Assembly: GCA_044227505.1 (NCBI GenBank)
Contig: JBGAWP010000068.1
Location: 1-21,504, forward strand
Direction of reading: 5' to 3'
Length of the DNA: 21,504 nt
Source: UBA7236 sp044227505
GTDB taxonomy: Bacteria > Bacteroidota > Bacteroidia > Chitinophagales > BACL12
Position numbers and translations under genes: made by a program. Below are positions 1-7,856 of this stretch, in pieces. Numbering within the stretch: the stretch's first letter is position 1; the number at the start of each line of letters is the position of its first letter. The notes beneath the pieces were generated by a model. It was not told the origin of the DNA, made no database searches, and saw only the letters and a program-made list of their open reading frames with translations.

Positions 1-68
1 GACAAATGGCAATCAAAATCAGAGGTATGAACAGTCAAAATGTGTACAAACTGGTCAATGTATTATAA
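1..68 (+). CDS. Possible 3' end of a protein gene (partial)
   Basis: The third forward frame is open from the window edge to a TAA at 66-68. It reads as a plausible C-terminus, with the end IRGMNSQNVYKLVNVL. The other two forward frames also stay open for short distances, so this rests only on how protein-like the residues look. No family can be assigned from about 21 residues. It would lie upstream of, and on the same strand as, the lipoprotein at 305. Confidence 0.3.
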   Translation, partial: QMAIKIRGMNSQNVYKLVNVL

Positions 69-110
69 TTTTACAATGAGGAACAAGATACTTGTGGGTA
101 CACAGTAGCT

Positions 111-201
111 GCCGGCAGGCAGGGACGGAAAGGACGGTAAGCGAAAAAAATACCTAATGTCTCTTACCGTTTTCTTTCCGCTCTTGCCGTCTTACCGGCC
201 T
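111..201. repeat. Imperfect inverted repeat in the 5' intergenic region
   Basis: Left arm 111-142 (GCCGGCAGGCAGGGACGG, then AAAGGACGGTAAGCG) pairs imperfectly with right arm 162-201 (CTTACCGTTTTCTTTCCG, then CTCTTGCCGTCTTACCGGCC). The loop is A-rich and about 20 nt. The rest of 69-304 shows no gene. The arms are GC-rich against an AT-rich background and carry repeated CGGTAAG/CTTACCG words, as in a dispersed intergenic repeat. It could end transcription of whatever stops at 68. Confidence 0.5.
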
Positions 202-304
202 GAAAAAATGTGGAGTTAAAAATAAATTTTACTTGATCTTATAGAGTTATAATTTCATAATATGTAACCGCATCTTGTTTTAATATAACTTTACATAGGT
301 AACC

Positions 305-919
305 ATGAAAAGATTGTCCTTACTTAGCCTATTCCTTCTTCTGCTTTCCTGCGGTAAAGGTATTCTTGGACCAGCAAGAGTTGACGGCGTTGTAGCAGAT
401 GCAACCACCGGAGATCCAATTTATAATGCAACTGTTTATCTTTTTGAAAGAGAAAATGATTTTGAATTTTTAGGAGCTCCGGCACCTGAGATACTAATTG
501 ATTCTACCACTACTGGTGCTCTGGGACGCTTTGAATTTGCATACGACGACAGACATGGCTATGCTTATTCAGTATTTGCAACCAAATATAATTATATCGA
601 TAAAGCTAACCCGCAAAGTATTTTAAGCCTTGGAAATGGAACGGACATTGAATTATTTCTTGATCCGGAAGCATTTTTGAAAGTAAGGGTTCATAATATT
701 AATACTTACGGTACAGGGGATTATATTGGAATTAACGGTTTAGATCAAGATCCCTATTATGGAAACGATGTTGACACAATCGAAATAAAAAGAGTGGCTG
801 GAAATAGCACTGCAACTTTGCATGTTTTTATTTATAATAACGGAATAAATGATGGAAGTGTAGAACATAACATTTATTGTCCTGCATTTGATACCACCTA
901 TTACGAAATTTTATATTAA
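305..919 (+). CDS. Small lipoprotein with a carboxypeptidase-regulatory-like domain
   Basis: A 204-residue protein with a lipoprotein signal: charged MKRL, a leucine-rich core, then LLSC with the lipidated Cys at residue 16, so it should be anchored in the cell envelope. Residues about 25-120 start with RVDGVVADATTGDPIYNATV, the usual first strand and turn of CarboxypepD_reg-like (Ig-fold) domains, where a set of strands ends in a GRFEF-type turn. The C-terminal 80 residues are Asn/Asp/Gly/Tyr-rich and unrecognised. The ATG at 305 is the only start that gives a signal peptide. It is convergent with the nuo operon. Function is unknown; a surface or adhesion role is only a guess. Confidence 0.75.
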   Translation: MKRLSLLSLFLLLLSCGKGILGPARVDGVVADATTGDPIYNATVYLFERENDFEFLGAPAPEILIDSTTTGALGRFEFAYDDRHGYAYSVFATKYNYIDKANPQSILSLGNGTDIELFLDPEAFLKVRVHNINTYGTGDYIGINGLDQDPYYGNDVDTIEIKRVAGNSTATLHVFIYNNGINDGSVEHNIYCPAFDTTYYEILY

Positions 920-1316
920 ATCTACTCTTATATAACCCGCCGTTACTTCAATGAATTTGTGATTATAAATTGTATTTTTTTTAAGATAGATTATAATGCC
1001 ACCCCGCTGGGGTTAGGTTTAGGTAGCGATAATGTTTTTCTATAATAATGTCACCCCTCTGGGGTTTGTTTAAACAGTGGATGTTAGAATTTGTTATGTA
1101 AAAAAGTTAAATAAGAGATTTAAATTAAAGGTTTATTTTACTATTTTTTATATTCAATTTAGATTTCAATCTAATCAATATTTTTTGGTGGGATAAACTT
1201 TAACACAAAACTAGAATTTAAACCCCAGCGGGGTGACATTATTATAGAAAACCAATTACAAAGAATTACACAAACCCCAGCGGGGTGACATTATAATCTA
1301 TAATACAAAGCGGCAA
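920..1316. other. Gene-free interval between convergent genes
   Basis: This 397-bp stretch separates two genes whose 3' ends face each other. Most of it is a symmetrical nested inverted repeat (988-1299, listed separately). The central 1068-1219 is very AT-rich, with a small palindrome TAGATT-TC-AATCTA at 1160-1173. No ORF or RNA gene is visible. Read-through from either side would transcribe the inverted repeat, so it may act as a two-way terminator. Confidence 0.7.
988..1299. repeat. Nested four-arm inverted repeat (CCCCAGCGGGG type)
   Basis: Four copies of a GC-rich palindromic word are arranged symmetrically. Outer arms: 988-1014 (AGATTATAATGCCACCCCGC, then TGGGGTT) and 1273-1299, its reverse complement with one mismatch. 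Inner arms: 1036-1067 (TTTTCTATAATAATGTCACC, then CCTCTGGGGTTT) and 1220-1251, also reverse complement with one mismatch. On each side the outer arm edge lies 48 bp from the inner arm edge, so the whole 312 bp is symmetrical. Each copy contains its own ACCCC..GGGGT palindrome. It looks like a dispersed Bacteroidota repeat or a MITE-like unit; no transposase is nearby. Confidence 0.8.
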
Positions 1317-1679
1317 TTATTTCGTTTCAAAATACGGTAACTCATCATGCGAAACTGCATCTTTTTGTTTCCAATACGCCAACGTAACAATTCTACCTTC
1401 TTTTGTTTTGAGTAAACGTCCGAAGATGGCATTGGTGGCATTAAATGTTACATCGGTAACACCTACGATATAAGTTTCCGGTAAGGGTGGTGCTGTTTCT
1501 CCTTCTGCTACAGGAGCTGCAGTTTTTGGTGGGGGAGATGGTACAACTACAACGGTGAAATGATTGTGTTCTAAAATGGATTTCAGAAATGTTACGCGTT
1601 CGGGCGTGACATTTTTTTCAACGATGGCGCATTTAATGCCGTCGAGATCATCGAATGTATGATTTTGATTGATCGCCAT
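1317..1679 (-). CDS. Unknown 120-residue protein, last gene of the nuo operon
   Basis: This starts 5 nt after the nuoN stop codon, so it should be cotranscribed with complex I. Two segments that look like alpha/beta folds (residues about 12-46, containing IKCAIVEKNVTPERVTFLKS, and about 70-120, containing VGVTDVTFNATNAIFGRLLK) are joined by a Pro/Ala-rich linker (about 47-68, PSPPPKTAAPVAEGETAPPL). There is no signal peptide or membrane segment, so it is probably cytoplasmic. It has a single Cys, which rules out an iron-sulfur ferredoxin. I do not recognise a named family. Its position suggests an accessory or assembly factor for complex I, but that is inference from context only. Confidence 0.75.
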   Translation of the reverse strand: MAINQNHTFDDLDGIKCAIVEKNVTPERVTFLKSILEHNHFTVVVVPSPPPKTAAPVAEGETAPPLPETYIVGVTDVTFNATNAIFGRLLKTKEGRIVTLAYWKQKDAVSHDELPYFETK

Positions 1680-1684
1680 TTTAT

Positions 1685-3094
1685 TTATACTTGAATTAAA
1701 CTGTAAATATATTCATAACATCCTCCCGCCAAACCTGTAACAACAATACCTGTTATACAAATAATAAAAGCGAATTTAGGATGCAATCCTGTTTCTAATT
1801 TTTGAATTGGATTATCATTCGTATCCATGAACATAGCCTTCACTATTTTTAAATAATAATAGAGGGAGATGATCATATTTAATGCTGCAATAATAATTAA
1901 TACATTATTTCCTTGTCCCGCACCCGCCATTAACAAAAAGAATTTACCAAAAAATCCGGCAGTAGGAGGGATGCCCGCTAAAGAAAATAATGAGATAGTA
2001 AGCACCCATGCCAGCATCGGATTTGTTTTGTAAAATCCTTTGTAGTCGTCCATATTTTCTTTTCCCGTTGCAGCACTCACTAATGCAACCACACCAAAAG
2101 CACCGAGATTGGAAAATAAATAAACGAGTATAAAATAAATTGCCGACGCAGTTCCTTCTGCAGAATTTCCTGAAATACCGATCAAAATAAAGCCGACCTG
2201 CGCAATGGAAGAAAACGCAAGGAATCGTTTTAAATTCTGCTGCCTTATTGCAAATAAATTTCCTATCAGCATTGTTGCAACACTTATCAAAAACAATAAA
2301 TTATACCAAACAGAAAAGATGTTTTGAAATGCAGAATATAATACTGAAACAAAAACAAAAATGATGGCTCCTTTCGAAATTACACTTAAATAAGAAGTTA
2401 TAGGAACAGGCGCTCCCTCATACACATCTGCCGTCCATAAATGAAATGGAACCGCGGAGATCTTAAATGCAAATCCCGCAAATAATAAAATAAAGGAGAA
2501 GATCAATAACGGTTCCGCATTCATGGCAACAGAGATCTCGGCAAAATTTAATGTCCCCAATGCACCATACAATAAAGAAATACCAAACAACAACATCCCC
2601 GAAGAAAACGCCGAAGAAATGATATATTTCAAAGCAGCTTCACCCGATTTTCTTTTTTCCAGATCAAAATTTACTAATGCTGCTAGAGGAATGGTTGATA
2701 ATTCCAGTCCCAGGTAGAACATAAAAATATTCTGCGATGATATCATAAAGAACATCCCCATCAGCGACGACAATAAAATAATATAAAACTCCGGAGCATG
2801 TTTGTGATTGAGCAACCAGTTATATGCCTGTAAGGATATTACCACTGCTCCCAGATTCAAAATATTTTTTTCCAACACAATTAGTTCAGTTGTCCTAAAC
2901 ATATCGGCAAACAACTCTCCCCTAACATTCCCAAAAAATCCCACCACAAAATTGACGAGCAACAACACATTGGCAACCTGAAGCACGGTTTTATTATTCA
3001 GTTTATTCTTCCAAATTTTCAGGAACAATAAAATGAAAATGATGATGACCAGCATCAACTCAAATTTCATGTATGTAAAAAATGCTTCGGACAT
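1685..3094 (-). CDS. nuoN: NADH-quinone oxidoreductase subunit N
   Basis: A 469-residue, strongly hydrophobic antiporter-like membrane subunit of complex I, one of the three proton-pumping modules (L, M, N). Key charges are present: Glu131 in GLELSTIPLAALV (TM5), Lys211 in FAFKISAVPFHLW (TM7) and Lys241 in SVISKGAI (TM8). The signature TADVYEGAPVPITSYLS lies at residues 221-237. Length is normal for the family. It is the last recognised nuo gene, separated from nuoM by a 281-bp repeat island and followed after 5 nt by a 120-residue unknown gene. ATG start; no Shine-Dalgarno is visible, as is usual in this phylum. Confidence 0.97.
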   Translation of the reverse strand: MSEAFFTYMKFELMLVIIIFILLFLKIWKNKLNNKTVLQVANVLLLVNFVVGFFGNVRGELFADMFRTTELIVLEKNILNLGAVVISLQAYNWLLNHKHAPEFYIILLSSLMGMFFMISSQNIFMFYLGLELSTIPLAALVNFDLEKRKSGEAALKYIISSAFSSGMLLFGISLLYGALGTLNFAEISVAMNAEPLLIFSFILLFAGFAFKISAVPFHLWTADVYEGAPVPITSYLSVISKGAIIFVFVSVLYSAFQNIFSVWYNLLFLISVATMLIGNLFAIRQQNLKRFLAFSSIAQVGFILIGISGNSAEGTASAIYFILVYLFSNLGAFGVVALVSAATGKENMDDYKGFYKTNPMLAWVLTISLFSLAGIPPTAGFFGKFFLLMAGAGQGNNVLIIIAALNMIISLYYYLKIVKAMFMDTNDNPIQKLETGLHPKFAFIICITGIVVTGLAGGCYEYIYSLIQV

Positions 3095-3108
3095 GGATTG
3101 GTTTTTGG

Positions 3109-3135
3109 TCCTCTTGAGACTTTTTCTCGGGAGGA
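3109..3135. repeat. Short hairpin just upstream of nuoN
   Basis: TCCTCTTGAGA (3109-3119) pairs with TCTCGGGAGGA (3125-3135). On plus-strand RNA the stem is 11 bp with two G-U pairs and is followed by a T-rich run. On the transcribed minus strand the same positions become A-C mismatches, giving a weaker stem about 15 nt before the nuoN start. Any effect on nuoN expression is speculative. Confidence 0.35.
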
Positions 3136-3158
3136 TATTTTTAGTTTCTTTTTTTTAC

Positions 3159-3379
3159 TTTTTCGTTCGTGAATCGTCAATCGTGAATCGTGAGTTTTGA
3201 TCCGAGTAGGATTATACTCATTACTCATCACTCATAACTCATTTTCGTGAATCGTGAGTTTGCTTCTTCTCAGATTATAACTCATTCATCAGTTGTTAAT
3301 TAATCAAGGGTTGATGGTAATTTCGATCCGTTCCGGATCAAAACTGCCCACTGCTCACTGCCCACTGCCCACTGCTCAC
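3159..3379. repeat. Heptamer repeat island between nuoM and nuoN
   Basis: Arrays of 7-bp period fill this gap: GTGAATC/GTCAATC/GTGAATC/GTGAGTT at 3169-3196; ACTCATT/ACTCATC/ACTCATA/ACTCATT at 3216-3243; and CTGCCCA/CTGCTCA units at 3344-3378. The arrays are in opposite orientation around spacers, so they can form long hairpins. A small perfect hairpin GATCCG-TTC-CGGATC lies inside. The segment 3246-3353 is a second copy of 7728-7835. The nuoM stop codon (3376-3378) lies within the last heptamer. No coding capacity is apparent. Confidence 0.85.
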
Positions 3380-4851
3380 TTCCCCACCCTCATCATAATC
3401 TCCGACACCCCACTCCCAATCAGATCCGTTAATAAAAACGGAGCCATACCTATCAAAACGATTCCTAATATTAAAACTATGGACGCCAGACGTTCATTCC
3501 AGGTGGCGTCTTTTATTAATGTGTAATTATTATTTGTTATTGGTCCCATGATGGCGGAACCGGTTGCTCTTAAAATATAGACTGCGGTTACAACTATGCT
3601 TGCACAGGCTAAAATTGTTGCGATGCGATAGAGGGCTTCGGGATTTTGCCATCCGCCCATAAATACCGTCATTTCAGAAACAAATCCGCTGAAGCCTGGA
3701 AGTCCTAATGAACATAAACCCGCAATAACAAATACGGTGGAAATAAATGGCATCACTTTTAATAATCCTCCCAATTGCGAAACCATTCTTGTATGCGTTC
3801 TTGTATATAACATTCCGATTGCGGCGAAGAAAAGGGCTGTCATTAATCCGTGAGAAACCATTTGCATTACTGCACCATTTATTGCAGTTTGATTTAACAT
3901 TCCGATTCCCAATAAAACAAATCCGCAATGCGAAACGGATGAATATGCGTTGATATATTTAAGATCCGTTTGCATTAATGTTGCAAAGGCTCCGTAAATA
4001 ATTGCTATGGTGGATAATACTATTATTATTGGTTGATATTCATGTGCTGCTTCGGGCATTAAATACATCGCAACCCTTAAACATCCGTAACCTCCCAATT
4101 TCATGGAAATTCCCGCAAGAAACATAGATGCTGCCGTGGGTGCTGAAGAGTGACCATCAGGAACCCAGGTATGAAATGGAAAAATTGCAGTGAATATTCC
4201 GAAGCCCACAAATAATAATGGGAAAAATATGCGTTGTGCTTCTATCGGAATAAAATTCTGAGAAACAGATACCAGATCAAAACTATTTCCGCCATAAAAA
4301 TATACACCTAAAATTCCAACCAAAACCAATGCACTTCCACCCATTAACATCAGGGCAAGTTTCATTGCCGAATATTCTTTTTTTCCGCTTCCCCAAATAC
4401 CTATCAATAAATATTTCGGAATAACTGCTAGTTCTAAAAAGAAAAATAAGGTGAACAGATCCAAGGAAATAAAAAATCCATAAGCTCCCAATGCTAAGAA
4501 GGTAAGCAAGAGAAAAAACTCCTTCGACATTCTAGATTCATTCCACGAAACTAAAACACCGGCTAAAACAACGGATGCCGTTAATAAGATCATTGCAATG
4601 GAAATTCCATCCACACCTATATGATAATTAATATTTAATGAGGGATACCAGGCGAAACTTTGTTCGAATAAAAATTGACTTGTATCACCCGCAGCTCTCG
4701 CATCACAATAAACATATAATAAAAATCCCCCCAAAACCAATTGCAGCGCAGCTCCTATAAATGCCACCATACGAATCTGTTTCAGATCCTTGCTGAATAG
4801 GATGAACATCGCTGTTAAAAAAGGTAATATGATCAGTACATTTAAATTCAT
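3376..4851 (-). CDS. nuoM: NADH-quinone oxidoreductase subunit M
   Basis: A 491-residue antiporter-like subunit of the complex I membrane arm. Visible signatures: FFFLELAVIPKYLLIGIWG with Glu140 (TM5), PFHTWVPDGHSSAPTAASMF at 225-244, Lys251 in SMKLGGYGCLR (TM8) and Glu393 in GFVSEM (TM12, the place of E. coli Glu407). By hand alignment the usual TM7 lysine, E. coli Lys234 in FAVKMP, is Phe220 here (GIFTAIFPFH, codon 4192-4194). The rest of the fold appears complete and the frame is unbroken. It starts 28 nt after nuoL; its stop lies inside the repeat island that precedes nuoN. Confidence 0.96.
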   Translation of the reverse strand: MNLNVLIILPFLTAMFILFSKDLKQIRMVAFIGAALQLVLGGFLLYVYCDARAAGDTSQFLFEQSFAWYPSLNINYHIGVDGISIAMILLTASVVLAGVLVSWNESRMSKEFFLLLTFLALGAYGFFISLDLFTLFFFLELAVIPKYLLIGIWGSGKKEYSAMKLALMLMGGSALVLVGILGVYFYGGNSFDLVSVSQNFIPIEAQRIFFPLLFVGFGIFTAIFPFHTWVPDGHSSAPTAASMFLAGISMKLGGYGCLRVAMYLMPEAAHEYQPIIIVLSTIAIIYGAFATLMQTDLKYINAYSSVSHCGFVLLGIGMLNQTAINGAVMQMVSHGLMTALFFAAIGMLYTRTHTRMVSQLGGLLKVMPFISTVFVIAGLCSLGLPGFSGFVSEMTVFMGGWQNPEALYRIATILACASIVVTAVYILRATGSAIMGPITNNNYTLIKDATWNERLASIVLILGIVLIGMAPFLLTDLIGSGVSEIMMRVGK

Positions 4852-4879
4852 ATTTTAATTTACCTGTATTATAATTCTT

Positions 4880-6802
4880 TTATTTTAAACAATAAATAAA
4901 AACCAAGGTCAACACTAATACACCACCAAAGAAATACATAGCATAACCCTGTACTTTTCCCGACTGCAATCCTTTGATCATGGATGAAATTTTAGTTGTT
5001 GTATTTCCGGTTAAATTTATAAATCCATCCACAATATTTCTATCGAACCAAGCTGCCGGGCGACCAATTAAATTAAATACAACTTTTTTTGTGATGAACG
5101 TATATATCTCATCAATATAAAATTTCTGATATGCAGCTTTATAAAATCCACCCGCAGCTACTGCAATTTTTGCAGGCCTTTCACTTTGTTTCTGATAAAA
5201 ATTATAGGCGATGAAAATTCCCAATAATCCGATCAACACCGGAGCTATGGAAAATACAATATCAAAATGTCCGTGTAATACCGTTCTGTCAGAGGAAACA
5301 AAATTCCCGAAAGGAATAAATCCCGTGAGGATACTTAGTGTAGATAATAAAATAAGGGGTAATTTCATCGAAAAAGTTCCTTCGCTGTGGTGTTCGCCGT
5401 GTAAATGTGCTTCCTCGTTCCAGAAGATAGAAAAATATAATCGGAACATATAAAATGCAGTAAGTCCTGACGTAATTAATGCAACATAAAATATAATTGG
5501 ATGCGATTCGTACGCTGCATGTAATATCATTTCCTTGCTGAAAAATCCGGCAAAAGGAGGAACACCTGCAATTGCGAGACAGCCAATTAAAAATGTGATA
5601 TTGGTGATTGGCATATATTTTCTCAATCCTCCCATATCCGACATATTGTTGCTGTGCACCATATGAATTACGGCACCGGCTCCGAGAAATAATAAGGATT
5701 TAAAAAATGCATGGGTAAATAAATGAAACATACTCGCAGTATAACCGGCTCCATGTTCACCAAAACTGCTAACACCCAAGGCAAACATCATATAACCAAT
5801 TTGGCTCATGGTGGAATAAGCCAGAACTCTTTTAATATCATTTTGTGTGCATGCAATTACAGCTGCGAAGAGTGCGGAAAATATTCCGACATAAGCAACA
5901 ATTTCCAATGCACCGGAATCGGTAATTGAAAAAACCGGAAATAATCGCGCAACTAAAAACACCCCTGCGACAACCATGGTAGCAGCGTGAATTAATGCAG
6001 AAACGGGAGTTGGACCTTCCATTGCATCGGGCAACCAGATATGTAGCGGGAACATGGCAGATTTACCTGCACCGCCGATAAATATTAAAGTAAGTGCCCA
6101 GGTAACAACAGAAATTCCTAAAAATGTTGCACCAAAATGTGTTGCGAATTCCGCGGATGTTAAAGTATTTATAAGTGTATTAAAATCGAAGGAATTTCCT
6201 GTGAATCCCAAAATTAAAATTCCGATGAGGAAAAAAAGATCGGCGAAACGTGTAACAATAAATGCTTTTTTACTTGCGGCAACCGCGGAAGGTTTGTCGT
6301 AATAATATCCGATCAATAAATAGGAAGAAACACCAACCAATTCCCAGAACATATAAATCTGAAATAAATTAGAGGATATTACCAACCCAAGCATGGAGAA
6401 GGTGAATAATTGCAGATAAGAATAATAGGTAGCAAATCTTTCTTCCCCTTTCATGTAACCCAAACTATAAATATGCACCATGAGGGAAACAAAGGTTACC
6501 ACCACGAGCATCATTACCGAAATAGGATCTAAAATAATTCCCATGTCGATGGATAGGGTATCGGTAAATTGAAGCCAGGTATATTTAAATGGTTCAACAA
6601 CAGGATAAACTCCATCCACCATTCCATCTGCAATAAAATATTGATAAGCGGCAACGAGTGATAAAATTGCAGAAACACCTAATAAAAGTGTTCCTAAAAT
6701 TCCGGATACCTTATTAAAATACCTTCTTCCAAATAACCCAAGCAATAAAAATCCTGCAAGAGGTAATAAAGGAATCAGGGCGATATAATTGTAATTACTC
6801 AT
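4880..6802 (-). CDS. nuoL: NADH-quinone oxidoreductase subunit L
   Basis: A 640-residue membrane protein, the distal antiporter-like pump subunit carrying the C-terminal transverse helix. Motifs: LDPISVMMLVVVTFVSLMVH near 91-110, Glu154 in FWELVGVSSYLLIG, Lys247 in GAGKSAMFPLHIWLPDAMEG and the following PTPVSALIHAATMV. The C-terminal part after about residue 500 is long enough for the lateral helix and final TM. There are 16 nt between the nuoK stop and this start, so the two are tightly coupled. All pump-related charges I looked for are present, in contrast to NuoM. Confidence 0.97.
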   Translation of the reverse strand: MSNYNYIALIPLLPLAGFLLLGLFGRRYFNKVSGILGTLLLGVSAILSLVAAYQYFIADGMVDGVYPVVEPFKYTWLQFTDTLSIDMGIILDPISVMMLVVVTFVSLMVHIYSLGYMKGEERFATYYSYLQLFTFSMLGLVISSNLFQIYMFWELVGVSSYLLIGYYYDKPSAVAASKKAFIVTRFADLFFLIGILILGFTGNSFDFNTLINTLTSAEFATHFGATFLGISVVTWALTLIFIGGAGKSAMFPLHIWLPDAMEGPTPVSALIHAATMVVAGVFLVARLFPVFSITDSGALEIVAYVGIFSALFAAVIACTQNDIKRVLAYSTMSQIGYMMFALGVSSFGEHGAGYTASMFHLFTHAFFKSLLFLGAGAVIHMVHSNNMSDMGGLRKYMPITNITFLIGCLAIAGVPPFAGFFSKEMILHAAYESHPIIFYVALITSGLTAFYMFRLYFSIFWNEEAHLHGEHHSEGTFSMKLPLILLSTLSILTGFIPFGNFVSSDRTVLHGHFDIVFSIAPVLIGLLGIFIAYNFYQKQSERPAKIAVAAGGFYKAAYQKFYIDEIYTFITKKVVFNLIGRPAAWFDRNIVDGFINLTGNTTTKISSMIKGLQSGKVQGYAMYFFGGVLVLTLVFIYCLK

Positions 6803-6818
6803 TTTTTCTTTTCAAAAT

Positions 6819-7130
6819 TTAATATTTCATATCCTGGGAATCTTCCACATCAATGGATTTGTGATCTCTGTAAATATGAATGATTATTGCAATGGCAACA
6901 GCAGCTTCCGCCGCGGCGATTGCAATAATGAATATCGTAAAAAACACTCCTGTTAATTGTTCCGGATATAAATATTTATTGAATGCCACAAAATTGATGT
7001 TCACACTATTTAATATCAACTCAATTGCCATCAACATGGTGATCATGTTGCGACGTGTAAATAAACCGTACATCCCTATAAAAAATAAGGAGGTGCTGAG
7101 AAACAGAATATGTGTAAGTGTTACTTCCAT
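6819..7130 (-). CDS. nuoK: NADH-quinone oxidoreductase subunit K
   Basis: I place the start at the ATG of MEVTLTHILFLS (7128-7130), giving 103 residues, the usual NuoK length. An upstream in-frame extension of 14 residues exists but overlaps nuoJ and adds only polar residues. Three TM helices carry the two conserved glutamates: Glu37 in AIELILNSVNINF and Glu75 in AAAEAAVAIAI, matching the E. coli Glu36/Glu72 pair. The nuoJ stop and this start overlap as TAATG, pointing to translational coupling. Confidence 0.95.
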   Translation of the reverse strand: MEVTLTHILFLSTSLFFIGMYGLFTRRNMITMLMAIELILNSVNINFVAFNKYLYPEQLTGVFFTIFIIAIAAAEAAVAIAIIIHIYRDHKSIDVEDSQDMKY

Positions 7131-7648
7131 TATACTTCTTCCGGTTTTGATTTTAATGCGATTGTGATACAACCTACCATTGCCGACAATAATAATATAC
7201 TGATAACCTCAAAAGGCAGGGCATAACCTTTTTCCGTATAATCCATCATGTTTTCTCCGATATTATTTGGTGATGCATCCAATTCCATGGTGGAAATTTC
7301 AGGAAATGCGTATTGATCGATCAATAATGTTGTCAGAACAATTCCGCAGAGAGTTGCCAGGGCAGAAAAGATCAATCGTTTATTTGTTGCTTTCGGCATT
7401 TCCACTCCTGCTTCCTGAGTTAGGAAAATGGAAAAAATGATCAGCACCACAATTCCTCCCACATAAACTATTATCTGCACAGCAGCCACAAATTCCATAT
7501 GCATCCAAAAATACAATCCCGCCACACCCATCAACGAAAACAATAAAAATATCGCTGCCCTGAATATTTTCCGCGTGGTCATTGCGAGAATTCCGGTTCC
7601 AAGAATAAATCCGGCGAGAAGGTAGAATATGATGTCGTAAGCGGTCAA
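7130..7648 (-). CDS. nuoJ: NADH-quinone oxidoreductase subunit J
   Basis: A 172-residue hydrophobic subunit with about five TM helices. The motif FVAAVQIIVYVGGIVVLIIF is the typical NuoJ TM3 signature, including the region of its pi-bulge. The start codon appears to be TTG (7646-7648): the next in-frame ATG is at residue 23, after the first TM helix IIFYLLAGFILGTGILAM, and would remove it, and no in-frame ATG or GTG lies just upstream. It follows a 205-bp repeat island after nuoI and overlaps nuoK by one base. Confidence 0.93.
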   Translation of the reverse strand: MTAYDIIFYLLAGFILGTGILAMTTRKIFRAAIFLLFSLMGVAGLYFWMHMEFVAAVQIIVYVGGIVVLIIFSIFLTQEAGVEMPKATNKRLIFSALATLCGIVLTTLLIDQYAFPEISTMELDASPNNIGENMMDYTEKGYALPFEVISILLLSAMVGCITIALKSKPEEV

Positions 7649-7705
7649 GGTTTGGGTTTGATTGGTAATTTTTGGATGTTTGATAATTTAATTTTTCATT
7701 GATAA

Positions 7706-7856
7706 TTTTCGTTCGTGAATCGTGAGGCGTGAATCGTGAGTTTGCTTCTTCTCAGCATAATGCTCATTTATCTATTGTTAAATAATCTAGGCATAATCGT
7801 AATTTCGATCCGTTCCGGATCAAAACTGCCCACTGCCCACTGCTCACTGCCCACTA
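7706..7856. repeat. Heptamer repeat island between nuoI and nuoJ
   Basis: This opens with the same TTTTCGTTCGTGAATCGT as the nuoM/nuoN island and carries GTGAATC-type heptamers. It then has the 108-bp segment 7728-7835 shared with 3246-3353, and ends in CTGCCCA/CTGCTCA heptamers (7826-7853). The next degenerate unit, CTATTCA, begins with the nuoI stop codon (7854-7856). The hairpin GATCCG-TTC-CGGATC is again present. There is no gene. Confidence 0.85.

Noticed and set aside
988..1299. Insertion sequence or transposon
   Set aside because: Inverted arms exist, but the centre encodes nothing and no target duplication is evident; kept only as a repeat.
3159..3379. Possible CRISPR array
   Set aside because: Repeats are 7 bp and directly adjacent, with no spacers of even length and no cas genes.
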